A DNA stretch of 38,101 bases from Fimenecus sp045595185 (GCA_045595185.1 JAZNZX010000039.1:1-38101), one strand, 5' to 3'; positions 1 to 8,875 are shown, counted from the first letter of the stretch. Translations and numbers: made by a program. Notes: generated by a model not told the origin, from the sequence alone.

Positions 1-2
1 CA

Positions 3-56
3 GAGCGTTTTGAACTTTATATTCAAACCGCAAAGCTTTTGTGTCTTGATGATTAA
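3..56 (+). CDS. 3' end of an upstream gene (partial)
   Basis: An open frame enters from the left edge and stops at TAA 54-56, leaving a C-terminal tail ending KLLCLDD. The stop lies just before the ribosome site (AAAGAGG) of the next gene, the spacing normal for this operon. Too little is present to assign a function, and the frame could be open by chance. Confidence 0.45.
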   Translation, partial: ERFELYIQTAKLLCLDD

Positions 57-73
57 AGAAAGAGGTTGTTGTA

Positions 74-844
74 ATGAAAATTAAAACTCTTATAAAGTAT
101 GACGAAGGATATTTACCTACTCCAAGGCATCGCATAATGCGTTACAACAGAATTGAAGAATTTATTTATGACAATCTTGCTGAAACAACAATGAAAAATC
201 TCAAACTCGCTTTTGAAGATAATTCTTACGATGGTGAAGGCAAGATTTATTTATTCCGCAAAAAGTTGTGGCGTAAGGCAAGAGTAAGAGATATTTGTTG
301 TGATGATGAAGGTAAATTCAAGACTCCGCTTGAAGCTTTCATTTATTGGAGAGCAATTTCTTCAGAATTCTTTCCAAGAGAATGGAGAGATGGTGAACAT
401 CCCGATAAAAAGAAAATGTTGAAAGCGGTAAGAAATGAAACAAAAACATTCTTACTTGTTGATGGTGAACTTTATACGCAAACAACTGAACCGAGATATG
501 TCGTAATGACTTTCGGGTTAGGACACAATCACGGTGGCACTGCGTTAATGGTAACACATCATTATAACCCTAATATTCGTAAAACTGCATACTTCAATGC
601 TCTTCAAGGCGATGAAGCTGTTGCTTATGCAAATGAAAAAGCTAATGCTCGTGGAGATACGAATGATGTTGGTAAGTTTGAAAAACAAATTGTTGTTCAT
701 TTACCTGAACTTGTAAAGGTTAACCCTAACAAGCAACACGGTAATGGCAATAAGTTACTCAATACAATGGAAGAAATTGTTGAGATTTCAGACAGTCCAG
801 CAGAAGCAGGTTTACTTGTTTCATTTATGGCTATGAGTCAGTAA
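74..844 (+). CDS. Hypothetical protein, 256 aa
   Basis: I do not recognise this protein. It is soluble, with no signal peptide or membrane segment. The first 60 residues are charged (KLWRKARVRD), and the middle holds a glycine/histidine stretch, GLGHNHGGTALMVTHHYNP (about residues 149-167), that could bind metal, though this is only a guess. ATG 74 follows a GAAAGAGG ribosome site about 8 bases upstream. It opens a run of tightly spaced + strand genes leading into the YqaJ/RecD2 recombination genes, so a role in element DNA metabolism is likely by context only. The six genes up to the YqaJ exonuclease share spacing and codon style and probably one transcript. Confidence 0.8.
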   Translation: MKIKTLIKYDEGYLPTPRHRIMRYNRIEEFIYDNLAETTMKNLKLAFEDNSYDGEGKIYLFRKKLWRKARVRDICCDDEGKFKTPLEAFIYWRAISSEFFPREWRDGEHPDKKKMLKAVRNETKTFLLVDGELYTQTTEPRYVVMTFGLGHNHGGTALMVTHHYNPNIRKTAYFNALQGDEAVAYANEKANARGDTNDVGKFEKQIVVHLPELVKVNPNKQHGNGNKLLNTMEEIVEISDSPAEAGLLVSFMAMSQ

Positions 845-871
845 AAAAATTAAAGAAAGGAGTTTTCTAAT

Positions 872-1180
872 ATGAAAACTACAGTAAAGAAAATGCCAAA
901 GTACCCCTGTCGTGGTTGTATCTATTTCGAGGCTTGTGGTGATAATTCTCGCACACATCCTTGCGAAGGACGACAGACAAAATCACAGAAAAAAACACTT
1001 TCTTCTGTTGATGATGTTGTTCATCATTTGCTTAATGGTTTGAACAAAACAAAAGGTGATTATGACAAATGCAAAAGATGGCTGACTGAATATCAAGCGG
1101 CAAACCAAATGACCTTAAAAGAGTTAGATAAATTCTGTCGCAAAAACTCTGCTTGGGTTTTGGAAAATGTATTTGAATAA
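872..1180 (+). CDS. Small Cys-rich hypothetical protein, 102 aa
   Basis: A small basic protein with cysteines clustered near the N-terminus: CRGCIYFEACG then HPCEG (about residues 13-33). This resembles short zinc- or iron-sulfur-binding folds common in phage early proteins. The rest is helical and charged (TKGDYDKCKRWLTEY, then a short aromatic C-terminus). ATG 872 is preceded by AAAGAAAGGAG at ideal spacing, so the start is firm. It lies 27 bases after the previous gene in the same operon. Metal binding is inferred from cysteine spacing only, and I cannot name a family. Confidence 0.75.
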   Translation: MKTTVKKMPKYPCRGCIYFEACGDNSRTHPCEGRQTKSQKKTLSSVDDVVHHLLNGLNKTKGDYDKCKRWLTEYQAANQMTLKELDKFCRKNSAWVLENVFE

Positions 1181-1206
1181 TTAGCTATAGAAAGAAGGTG
1201 TATTTT

Positions 1207-1587
1207 ATGGCAAAAAGTAAAAGAACGTTTCCATCTGTTATAAAAGCAGAAATTAAGCGTGTAAGAAAAGAAAAAAACAAAGCAAATTTAACAGAACTTG
1301 TTGAGTTGAGCAAGAAGTATGATGCAACAATGAAACAATATCCTGCTTCAACAAAATATGTTAAAAGGCGAATTCGCAAAAACATTCGTTGTAATCGTTG
1401 TGGTGCAATCGTTCTTAAGAGCGAATTGAGGCACAGTGAGAATAAATACAAATATCAATGTATGTTTTGTGATGAAGACCTTTACGGCATTGAAACTCAC
1501 AAAGGTGCTCCTTGTTCAATAAAAGAAACTATTGAACTTATTGAACAAACAGCTTCTCTATTTTGCTTTGATGAAGAAAGAAGGTAA
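1207..1587 (+). CDS. Small zinc-ribbon protein, 126 aa
   Basis: The N-terminal half is very basic (MAKSKRTFPSVIKAEIKRVR) and the second half carries two CxxC knuckles, CNRCG and CMFCD, about 30 residues apart. That is a typical zinc-ribbon layout, so nucleic-acid binding is plausible. A GTG at 1198 would lie inside the ribosome site (AGAAGGTG). ATG 1207, seven bases after that site, is the better start. The gene ends five bases before the next ATG, so the two are probably translationally coupled. No specific family is recognised. Confidence 0.75.
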   Translation: MAKSKRTFPSVIKAEIKRVRKEKNKANLTELVELSKKYDATMKQYPASTKYVKRRIRKNIRCNRCGAIVLKSELRHSENKYKYQCMFCDEDLYGIETHKGAPCSIKETIELIEQTASLFCFDEERR

Positions 1588-1591
1588 AAAT

Positions 1592-1864
1592 ATGGCAAGA
1601 GTTAAGCCAAGAAAAGTAAAAAAGAAAGTTGAAACCACGCTTGTGCTCAAGAGTGTAGAAAATGCAGATAGTTGTCAAACTGCTATTTATAGTTCGGGTG
1701 ACCCTGATATGCAACTGCCTCTTGTTGTTTATTTTCTTGCAGAATATGCGGTGAAACACAATATGCCAAAAGAAAGTCTTTTGGTTGGCATAAGTAACGG
1801 TCTTGACGACCTTATTCATTATATTAAAGAAACTAAAAAAGAAAGAGGTAAAGAAAATGGCTAA
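1592..1864 (+). CDS. Hypothetical protein, 90 aa
   Basis: A short protein with a lysine-rich N-terminus (MARVKPRKVKKKVE) and a predicted helical C-terminal half. I do not recognise it. ATG 1592 sits behind AGAAGG at normal spacing. Upstream in-frame ATGs lie inside the previous gene and lack a ribosome site. It overlaps the next gene by 8 bases, which supports co-translation. The small size and operon position are typical of accessory phage or ICE early genes. Confidence 0.7.
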   Translation: MARVKPRKVKKKVETTLVLKSVENADSCQTAIYSSGDPDMQLPLVVYFLAEYAVKHNMPKESLLVGISNGLDDLIHYIKETKKERGKENG

Positions 1865-2336
1865 AAGAATACATCTTTACAGCGGTCAAAAAACAGGTTC
1901 AACGGATTGGGTTGAAGGTAATCTCATTGAGGTTGAAGCAGATGATGAAGGAACTCCTTTTACTGCTATCCTTCCAAAAAAGAATGACGGTAGTTATGAC
2001 TATCCGTATCTTATTGCTTACACAGGCACAATTGATGGTTGTGCAATTCCAGTAAAGCCTGAAACAGTAAGAGAATACACCGAAGTTGACGATAAAAACG
2101 GCAAGAAAGTGTGGGAGTGGAGTGAATGTAAAATTACAGACACTCTTAATCGCGAAGCAGTCGGATATATCGCAAAGGTTCAAGGATGTTTTGTATTTGT
2201 TGAATATAAAACAAAACATATTCTCAAACTTTGTGATTTAGCAACACTCAATTATACCGTTGAGGTCGTTGCTGACTGGTTTGGTGAAAGCTTTGAAAAA
2301 GAAATTAAAGGAGATGTAAACAATGAAGGAAATTAA
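1857..2336 (+). CDS. YopX-like protein, 159 aa
   Basis: The central stretch TEVDDKNGKKVWEWSECKI resembles the core of YopX-family phage proteins, which usually read like TGLKDKNGKEIYEGDI. It is followed by strand-rich sequence (GCFVFVEYKT) as in that family. YopX proteins are common in Firmicutes prophages and their biochemical role is unknown. ATG 1857 follows AAAGAGG and overlaps the previous stop by 8 bases. The gene's end overlaps the YqaJ start by 14 bases, so all three are likely translated together. The family call rests on motif similarity from memory, and the motif is diverged. Confidence 0.6.
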   Translation: MAKRIHLYSGQKTGSTDWVEGNLIEVEADDEGTPFTAILPKKNDGSYDYPYLIAYTGTIDGCAIPVKPETVREYTEVDDKNGKKVWEWSECKITDTLNREAVGYIAKVQGCFVFVEYKTKHILKLCDLATLNYTVEVVADWFGESFEKEIKGDVNNEGN

Positions 2337-3867
2337 AAATGGAATGTATTGCAATCTCTTGCCTGTCGTTCTCTCGATAGACGAGGTAAAGGGAAAACTT
2401 GCTCCAAATGGTAATGACAAATTAAGTTACAGCATTTGTGAAGCAGGTTATGTCAGTGAAGATGGAGCAGTAATACTCATAGAAAATCGTTCTCCCTATT
2501 ATGGTATGCTTATGAAAAACAGAGAGTGTACTGCGGAAGAGAAGATTAAGTGGGTTAAATATATCTGCGAACTCTTTGGTATCGACATTAACGATTATGT
2601 TGATGAAACTCAATCTAATGCTTGGGATGAATACTTTGAAAAATGTGCAAATCCCAAAAGCGACTTTGACAATTTAATCATTCCTAATGAACCTGAACTT
2701 GAAGAGGAAATTCCTTCGCCACCAGATGTTTCTGCACCTGTGGCAAACACTCCTGTTTCTTCAGCGAACAATACTTCAACTTCTACAACTCCCGTGACGG
2801 CGAGTACACAGCCAATAATTGATACCAATTATAAACCAAACATTCTCGGTGATACAAAAGGTCTTCCCAATGATGTTTGGTTGGAATGGCGTGCTCACGG
2901 TCCTCAAGGTGATATTCCTTTTACTCTCGGTGGTTCAGATATTGCGGCGGTATTCGGTGTTTCTCCGTGGAAAACTCCACTTGAATTGTGGAAAGAAAAA
3001 CGCGGTGAACTTGAACGAAAAGAGCCTGACAATCCCGACCAACTTGAAATGGGACATCTTCTTGAACCAATCGCGGCTCATTGGTTTGGTAAAAAAACAG
3101 GTCTTACTTACTATGAGGACACAACATTTTATCAGCACCCTCGTTATGAGTGGGCTTTGGCGAATGTTGACAGACGCTATACTACTGAAGATGGCGAACC
3201 TGCGGTTCTCGAATGTAAATGCACTTCATTCCATAAGCGTGATGATTGGGCAGAAGACAAGTATCCATATTATTACGAACTTCAGGTTCGTTTCTATATG
3301 GCAGTTCTCAATGTCAATCACGGTGCTTTTGCTTGTTTATGGGGTAATAATCCTGCAAACGATTTCAAATATCCTTTCGTTGAAAGAGATTTGGAAATCG
3401 AAAAGATGATTTTTGATGTATGTCAGGAATTCATTGACTCACTTTATGCAGGTGTTCCACCAACAATGGAAGGTGTTAAGACTGAAACTGCACTCAAGGC
3501 TCTCAAACGCATTTACGAAAAAGGTAATGCTTTACTTCCACCAATTGAATTCGGCGACAAAAACGGTAAAGTTCTTAAAAGAATTTCAGAAATTGATGCT
3601 GACATCAAGAGAAAAAAGGATGAATTGAAAGCCCTTGAAGACCAGCGTGATGAATATACGGTTAAAATTATTGAAGCTTTGAAGGAAAATGAGTCTGGTG
3701 TATATACTGACAAAGATGGTACAGTATATACCGCTAAATATCCTACAAAGACTACCAATCGTATTGACACGAAGCGTTTGAAAGAGGAAGACCCTGAAAC
3801 TTACAACAAATGGCTCAAGCCATCTGTAAGTCGTACTTTCTCTGTCAAAGTCAAAGCTCCAAATTAA
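2323..3867 (+). CDS. YqaJ-family viral recombinase (5'-3' exonuclease) with N-terminal extension
   Basis: Residues about 180-390 form a YqaJ/lambda-exonuclease nuclease domain: LGGSDIAAVFGVSPWKTPLE, then MGHLLEPIAAHWF, ANVDRRYT and the catalytic-type LECKCTS (ExK). These enzymes resect one strand of a double-strand end and hand it to an annealing protein. A Lys/Glu-rich coiled coil (about 425-450) and a C-terminal SRTFSVK tail follow, as often seen in phage YqaJ proteins. Unusually, about 130 residues precede the nuclease and are joined to it by a Ser/Thr/Pro-rich linker (about 133-165). That domain is not recognised. ATG 2323 follows AAAGGAG. The partner annealing protein is probably the gene at 8905. 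Confidence 0.9.
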   Translation: MKEIKNGMYCNLLPVVLSIDEVKGKLAPNGNDKLSYSICEAGYVSEDGAVILIENRSPYYGMLMKNRECTAEEKIKWVKYICELFGIDINDYVDETQSNAWDEYFEKCANPKSDFDNLIIPNEPELEEEIPSPPDVSAPVANTPVSSANNTSTSTTPVTASTQPIIDTNYKPNILGDTKGLPNDVWLEWRAHGPQGDIPFTLGGSDIAAVFGVSPWKTPLELWKEKRGELERKEPDNPDQLEMGHLLEPIAAHWFGKKTGLTYYEDTTFYQHPRYEWALANVDRRYTTEDGEPAVLECKCTSFHKRDDWAEDKYPYYYELQVRFYMAVLNVNHGAFACLWGNNPANDFKYPFVERDLEIEKMIFDVCQEFIDSLYAGVPPTMEGVKTETALKALKRIYEKGNALLPPIEFGDKNGKVLKRISEIDADIKRKKDELKALEDQRDEYTVKIIEALKENESGVYTDKDGTVYTAKYPTKTTNRIDTKRLKEEDPETYNKWLKPSVSRTFSVKVKAPN

Positions 3868-3890
3868 ACTTAACGATTAAAAAAACTCTT

Positions 3891-3927
3891 AAAGCTCCTA
3901 CCGATAATTTCTTCGGTGGGAGTTTTG
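3891..3927 (+). terminator. Stem-loop between exonuclease and helicase genes
   Basis: The arms AAAGCTCCTACCGA and TCGGTGGGAGTTTT pair almost throughout, with G-T pairs, around a short AT loop. They end in only four T residues. It could be a weak terminator or an mRNA processing/stability hairpin that lowers helicase expression relative to the exonuclease. Confidence 0.6.
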
Positions 3928-3948
3928 CGTAGAAAGGAGATTTTTACT

Positions 3949-6132
3949 ATGCAAATACTTGCCAATTTTGACTATCAACTTTTTCCCAAAAAAGGGCAAG
4001 TAAGTGATAGCGGATATTCGGTTTGTGTTTACAGACCTGTTGAAAAACTTGTAAATCAAGCAGGTGAGGCAATCGTTAAGTTTACGGCTGTAGGTTATTA
4101 TCTGCCAACCGCCACTACAATCGCTTATGAATTGGAAGGTGAGTGGAAAAAAGACCCAAAAAGAGGGGTTCAATTCTATGTTGAAACCTTCAAAGAGTCA
4201 GTTCAACCTACCCGTGAAGGAATTCTCGGTTATCTTGCCAGCGGTCAGCTTAAGGGTATCGGTCCAAAGATGGCAGAGAAAATCTACGACGCTTTTGGCA
4301 ATGACACTCTTTCAGTTCTTGACAAAGAACCAGACAAACTTCTTGAAATCAGTGGTATAAGTGCAAGAAAACTTGAACGCATCAAAGACTCATATATTGA
4401 AAATCGTGGTGCAAGAGATGTTATCACTTTGCTTACGCCACACGGTATCACTGCTAAACGCTGTGTGAAGTTGTACAAACAATATGGTGAAGAAACCGTT
4501 GAGATTATACGACATCACCCGTACCGACTGTGTGAAATCGCAGGAATTGGTTTCCAAATCTGTGACAAAATTGCACAGGCTATGGGCGTTGACCCGAACT
4601 CTGTGGAGCGTGTTGAAGCGGGTATGATTTATACGCTTATGGAAAACGAGATAAGTGGTAATACCTGTATGGAAAAAAACAATTTTTTAGATAAAGCACA
4701 AGAAATTCTGCGTACTAACCTTATGCGAAATCAACTCGCTTGGGTAGCAGGGGAGATGTGCAGAAATAAAAAACTTGTTTCCGAAGGTCATTTTGTTTAT
4801 CGACCAAAACTGTATAAAGCTGAAATTCAACTTGGTACACTCATTGGTTCAATGAAGAACCGTACTTCTGATAATTGTAAAGACCTTGATAAAGAAATCG
4901 AGGAGCAACAGAAGAAAATGGGTGTTACATTTGCAGACGAACAGGTTAATGCTGTTAAGATGGCGTTAACAAATGTTATGTCTGTTGTTACAGGCGGTCC
5001 TGGGACGGGCAAGACCTTGATTACAAGAGCAATTCTTGACATCTATCACCGTCAATTTCCTAAAAATGAAATACAATGTTGTGCTCCTACAGGTCGTGCG
5101 GCAAGACGAATGACTGAAAGTACGGGTTATCCTGCACAAACCATTCATTCGCTTTTACGAATAAAAGCCGACGAAGATGATGATAACGAAGAAAAAGAAA
5201 CACACGGCGAAAAACTTGAATGTAAGTTAGTTGTTGTCGATGAAGTATCAATGATTGATACCTTTATTGCTTTGGCTCTTATAGATGCCATTCCTACAAA
5301 CTGCAAGATTGTTTTCGTTGGTGATGCCGACCAGCTTCCCTCTGTTGGAGCAGGTGCAGTTCTTTCGGAAATTATCGCTTCAGGCAGAATTCCTGTGGTT
5401 AAACTCGATACTGTTTTCCGACAGGCAAACACTTCAAGAGTTGCTATAAATGCACAAAAGATGCGTCACGCTGATACTCACCTTGAGTATGGCGATGATT
5501 TTCGCTTTATTAAGAGTGAAGACCTTGACGAGTCTGCTGAAGTTCTTGTTAACACTTATCTTCAAGAAGTTCAAAAATATGGTCTTGATGATGTTGCTCT
5601 CTTGAGTCCGTACAGACAAAAGACTGTAACTGGGGTAAATCAATTAAATCTCGTTTTAAGAGAAAAAATTAACCCTGCATCACCATCTAAAGCTGAAACT
5701 TCTCATAATAAGAAGCTCTTTAGAGTTGGTGACAAGATTATGCAGACAAAAAACAATGATTTTGCGTCAAATGGTGATTTGGGCTACATTACAGACATCA
5801 AGACCTGTGATGGAGAAACAAGCATCTTTATAAACTTTGGTGAAGGTAGATTGGTAGAGTATGACTCTTCTGAACTCGACAATATCGACCTTGGATACGC
5901 AACAACTATCCATAAGTCGCAAGGTTCGGAGTATAAATCAGTAATTATTAGTCTTCAATGGGCACATTTCATTATGCTCAACAGACCATTGATTTATACA
6001 GCTATTACCCGAAGTAAAAAAGACTGCATTATCATCGGTGAAGGTCGAGCATTGGCAATGTCAATAAAAAAGACCGAAATTGATAAGAGATGCACTAATC
6101 TTGCTCTTTATATCAATAATCAGGTCGCATAA
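3949..6132 (+). CDS. recD2: RecD2-type SF1 DNA helicase, 727 aa
   Basis: The order of parts matches RecD2/RecD-like helicases. An N-terminal OB-like region is followed by helix-hairpin-helix units (LKGIGPKMAEKIYDAFG and LLEISGISARKLERI, about residues 100-145). The Walker A motif GGPGTGKT is near residue 348, Walker B VVDEVSMID near 429, VFVGDADQLPSVG near 455, and the C-terminal motif YATTIHKSQGSEYK near 650. RecD2 enzymes are 5'-3' helicases in repair and recombination; here it probably serves element recombination or replication. An upstream in-frame start exists at 3916, but ATG 3949 has the proper AAAGGAG site. Its length is usual for the family and no defect is seen. Confidence 0.92.
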   Translation: MQILANFDYQLFPKKGQVSDSGYSVCVYRPVEKLVNQAGEAIVKFTAVGYYLPTATTIAYELEGEWKKDPKRGVQFYVETFKESVQPTREGILGYLASGQLKGIGPKMAEKIYDAFGNDTLSVLDKEPDKLLEISGISARKLERIKDSYIENRGARDVITLLTPHGITAKRCVKLYKQYGEETVEIIRHHPYRLCEIAGIGFQICDKIAQAMGVDPNSVERVEAGMIYTLMENEISGNTCMEKNNFLDKAQEILRTNLMRNQLAWVAGEMCRNKKLVSEGHFVYRPKLYKAEIQLGTLIGSMKNRTSDNCKDLDKEIEEQQKKMGVTFADEQVNAVKMALTNVMSVVTGGPGTGKTLITRAILDIYHRQFPKNEIQCCAPTGRAARRMTESTGYPAQTIHSLLRIKADEDDDNEEKETHGEKLECKLVVVDEVSMIDTFIALALIDAIPTNCKIVFVGDADQLPSVGAGAVLSEIIASGRIPVVKLDTVFRQANTSRVAINAQKMRHADTHLEYGDDFRFIKSEDLDESAEVLVNTYLQEVQKYGLDDVALLSPYRQKTVTGVNQLNLVLREKINPASPSKAETSHNKKLFRVGDKIMQTKNNDFASNGDLGYITDIKTCDGETSIFINFGEGRLVEYDSSELDNIDLGYATTIHKSQGSEYKSVIISLQWAHFIMLNRPLIYTAITRSKKDCIIIGEGRALAMSIKKTEIDKRCTNLALYINNQVA

Positions 6133-6149
6133 AAAGGAGATTAAATATT

Positions 6150-6302
6150 ATGAAAACTTTTATAATTTGTTCTATCATCGCGTTTTATTGTGTGTTTTTT
6201 GTATTCAATTACTGTAGTGGAAAACTCGGTAAGGAAGCAGACGAACACGCAGAAAAGCTTTATTACGAACATCTTAAAAAACTCAATGAAGAAGGGAAAT
6301 AA
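6150..6302 (+). CDS. Small single-span membrane protein, 50 aa
   Basis: ATG 6150 follows AAAAAGGAG. The protein begins with one hydrophobic segment (FIICSIIAFYCVFFVF) and ends with a charged, helical tail (EADEHAEKLYYEHLKKLNEE). It fills the gap between the helicase and the next gene exactly, stopping two bases before the next ATG. This supports a real, coupled gene although it is very short. The function is unknown; position and shape resemble small inner-membrane accessory peptides found in phage early operons. Confidence 0.7.
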   Translation: MKTFIICSIIAFYCVFFVFNYCSGKLGKEADEHAEKLYYEHLKKLNEEGK

Positions 6303-6304
6303 TT

Positions 6305-6754
6305 ATGTCAAACAATAAACCATTAACTTACACACAGAAAAAAATCGCATTACAGCAGGCTATTCTTGCGGCAGTTCAGCAAGGACAATACAAACCTGCT
6401 CTTATCAGACAGTACGGTGAATGTGCTTACCGACTTGATGTTCACGATAACATCGAGGTTCTCAAAATTACTGCACCTGTATCCAATGACAATCAGACTG
6501 TTATGAGTCATTGGGGCTTCGTTCAGCGAACTCTCATTGCTCTCACGGCAGAAAGAATTGACAACAATTTGCAGAATGAACAGGCAGTTGCTTTCAATAA
6601 TTTTGCAAATGTTATTCAGAGCAATATGAACGCTATGGTGAATTTTGATGCTTCAAAAGCACCTGCGGACACATATCGTAATGCCGTCCTTCAGATTTTA
6701 CAGACTTCCTATGATGCGTTTATTGCCTTCCGCAATACCATCGTGAAGTGTTAA
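6305..6754 (+). CDS. Hypothetical protein, 149 aa
   Basis: This is a soluble protein I do not recognise. It is Gln/Asn/Ala-rich and probably mostly helical (KKIALQQAILAAVQQGQYKP, then a helical C-terminus). It starts two bases after the preceding stop with GAAGAAGGG as the ribosome site, so it is likely coupled to the small membrane protein. It lies between helicase and annealing-protein genes, so a recombination or replication accessory role is possible by context only. Confidence 0.75.
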   Translation: MSNNKPLTYTQKKIALQQAILAAVQQGQYKPALIRQYGECAYRLDVHDNIEVLKITAPVSNDNQTVMSHWGFVQRTLIALTAERIDNNLQNEQAVAFNNFANVIQSNMNAMVNFDASKAPADTYRNAVLQILQTSYDAFIAFRNTIVKC

Positions 6755-6771
6755 GAAAGGGGGCAGTTTGA

Positions 6772-7812
6772 ATGGCAAGGAAAAATACAATCCAATGGGT
6801 AGAAGGTGTTCAAGGTTATTGGCGTTTGGAAGTTTGCGGTAAAACTGTAGCTTCCCTTATCCGTTCAAGTGAAGACTCTTTCAAGTTGAAGGTTGATTTC
6901 AGTCTTTATGATGTTGCTTTTGAAGTTCCTTTGAACGCATCTTCAGTTGAAGGTGCAAAAAAGGAAGCTTACACGCTTTTTGAACAAGCATTGTTCATTG
7001 TTAAAAAGTCAATGGCAATAAAAATCGGCAGTTACTTTGGCGATTTTAGTGAGTCTGTTGATAAATATAGCATTGACAACGGTGAAAAGATTTTCTCTTA
7101 TAATACCGTTGACGAACTTCTTGCGGACTGGCTTGAAACCGTTCTTGCAAATCATCACGATGCTTATTACATCGAAGAAAACAGACTTGAAGGCGACTCT
7201 TGGGAAAAAGAAATTGTGTTTATTTACACAATAGTTCTTCAAGAATTGCCAAAAGGTATTAAACCGTCGGGTTCTTTATCAGGTGATGGATTTAGTTGGA
7301 TTACTTACTGTGATGTATCACTAACTAAAGATAATCGCCCAAATGATATGAAGGGACATTCAAAAACTCTTTGTGCAGGAACTTTCAATTCTCTTGCAGA
7401 AGCTATTTTCAATCAGCAAAAACTTGAAGAGCGAGTTAAGAGTAAAAAATATACACTTGAAGAGCTTTCAGAGTATGCGACTTCTTTAAGATGTCGAGTT
7501 GAATGGGAACATTATGGAAAAACTTCATACACCCTTAAACTTTGCGGAAATGGTGTTGCAACAATTTATGTTGTCAAGTCACCAGACACTCCTGATAAGT
7601 TCACTTATTCTTCACAAATTCATTCTTCTCGTTGGCACAGTAATTGTCCGTTGAAGGCAGAAACGCTTGAAGAAGCAAAAGTAGAACTTGAAAATATCAT
7701 TCTTGATGAATATGAAAAGTATCTCGGCGAACTTGAAATTTCTGTTGCAATTTACAAAGACAGAGTGAAAGCACTCAATTCTTTGAAAAAGGCGGTATCT
7801 GACAATGTATGA
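6772..7812 (+). CDS. Hypothetical protein with two copies of a W/G/TLEEAK domain, 346 aa
   Basis: The family is not known to me. An internal duplication is visible. The N-terminal copy runs IQWV...LEVCGKTVASL...SSVEGAKKEAYTLFEQ (about residues 7-75). The C-terminal copy runs VEWE...LKLCGNGVATIY...ETLEEAKVELENIILDEY (about 235-318). Each has a Trp-containing strand, a strand ending in a Gly turn, and an EAK helix. The same pattern recurs in the next gene. The segment between copies is acidic. ATG 6772 follows AAGGGGG and the end overlaps the next gene by 8 bases. There is no signal or membrane segment. Small beta domains with a terminal helix often act as phage accessory binding modules, but no function can be assigned. 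Confidence 0.8.
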   Translation: MARKNTIQWVEGVQGYWRLEVCGKTVASLIRSSEDSFKLKVDFSLYDVAFEVPLNASSVEGAKKEAYTLFEQALFIVKKSMAIKIGSYFGDFSESVDKYSIDNGEKIFSYNTVDELLADWLETVLANHHDAYYIEENRLEGDSWEKEIVFIYTIVLQELPKGIKPSGSLSGDGFSWITYCDVSLTKDNRPNDMKGHSKTLCAGTFNSLAEAIFNQQKLEERVKSKKYTLEELSEYATSLRCRVEWEHYGKTSYTLKLCGNGVATIYVVKSPDTPDKFTYSSQIHSSRWHSNCPLKAETLEEAKVELENIILDEYEKYLGELEISVAIYKDRVKALNSLKKAVSDNV

Positions 7813-8329
7813 TTTTAACGAAGTCAAATGGATTGTCAGCCCCGATGAAAGCAACTCTTTTTGGTTTATTCTCGGTGGTAAGAGAATTGCAATTTTAAAT
7901 TGCATTGAGGATTTAAAAAACAACCCCCGTTATTTACTCACTCTGGTAGATAATATCGGCGGTGCAATCGTTTATAACAAGGTTCTTAAAGCAACTACGC
8001 TTGAAGAAGCGAAGGCTGAAACCGAAAGAATGATTGCAGTTGCATATCTCGACCACATTGAAGCTATTCAAGAAAATCTTGAACATCAGCAATCTATTTT
8101 GAAGAACCTTATGGCTTTCCATAAAACTGATAAAAAGCTTGTTGAAGATGTTTTCTTGAATAAATCTGCTGATGATTGTATGAAAAACATTCAGCGAAAG
8201 TGCGAACTGCTCAACTGCTTCATCATATTTGATGGTGAAGATGTTCGCATCGAAACTGAAACTGATTTCTACACCTTACATTTCAATGATAGAAACATCT
8301 GCGATAATGTAGAGATTTTTAAAAAGTGA
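7805..8329 (+). CDS. Hypothetical protein with one W/G/TLEEAK domain, 174 aa
   Basis: Residues about 7-85 repeat the domain of the preceding protein: VKWI, then FWFILGGKRIAIL, then YLLTLV, then TTLEEAKAETERMIAVAY. A helical/coiled stretch (AIQENLEHQQSILKNL) and an unrelated C-terminal half follow. It is therefore a paralog of its neighbour, probably produced by duplication. ATG 7805 overlaps the upstream stop by 8 bases behind an AAGGCGG site. Function unknown. Confidence 0.78.
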   Translation: MYDFNEVKWIVSPDESNSFWFILGGKRIAILNCIEDLKNNPRYLLTLVDNIGGAIVYNKVLKATTLEEAKAETERMIAVAYLDHIEAIQENLEHQQSILKNLMAFHKTDKKLVEDVFLNKSADDCMKNIQRKCELLNCFIIFDGEDVRIETETDFYTLHFNDRNICDNVEIFKK

Positions 8330-8338
8330 GGTAACAAA

Positions 8339-8875
8339 ATGGCTAATAAAAAATATTACTATGTCGGTGTTCATACCAAAAGCGGTCTTATGCTTGTTAC
8401 TGAAAGAATTAACAGTGCCCGTACTTGCTATTGGAGTATAGAGAAAAAACCGCTTTCAATGGCAAAATCTGTTGCAGAAGACACAGCGTTAGGGCTTTGT
8501 CTTAATGGTTTTGTTGCAGTTGTGGTCCAGTCAATATACGAGCTTACAGGACATTTCATAGCGACAGCAAAAATTCCTAAAAAACGCGAAGAATACACCG
8601 AAGCAGACCTTAAATTGCTTGGTGCTTATGAGTATCTTATGGATTTTGATGATTTGTATGTATATTTCATCGACAAATATGATACTTATTGTGTTTCAAA
8701 TGCAATGCGTGAAAATTTTGATGAAGAAGCTTTCCAAAAAAGATTTCTTGAAGCTCTCGATGCTTTGAATTTGTCTTATTCTGATTGGGATAAAAGCAGA
8801 ATTGCTTCAAAAGAGTATTGGGATTTGGTAACTATGATTAAAGAAGCTCTTACCGACAAACAAAACAACAATTAA
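8339..8875 (+). CDS. Hypothetical protein, 178 aa
   Basis: I do not recognise this protein. It is soluble, aromatic-rich at the N-terminus (KKYYYVGVHTKSGLML) and acidic/helical in the second half (DEEAFQKRFLEALDALNLSY). ATG 8339 follows GTGAGG and starts nine bases after the preceding gene. It belongs to the same operon as the paralogous genes upstream but does not clearly carry their repeated domain. Confidence 0.75.
   Translation: MANKKYYYVGVHTKSGLMLVTERINSARTCYWSIEKKPLSMAKSVAEDTALGLCLNGFVAVVVQSIYELTGHFIATAKIPKKREEYTEADLKLLGAYEYLMDFDDLYVYFIDKYDTYCVSNAMRENFDEEAFQKRFLEALDALNLSYSDWDKSRIASKEYWDLVTMIKEALTDKQNNN

Noticed and set aside
2819..3409. 196-codon + strand ORF inside the YqaJ gene
   Set aside because: Out of frame with an obvious nuclease domain, lacking a ribosome site and any recognisable motif.
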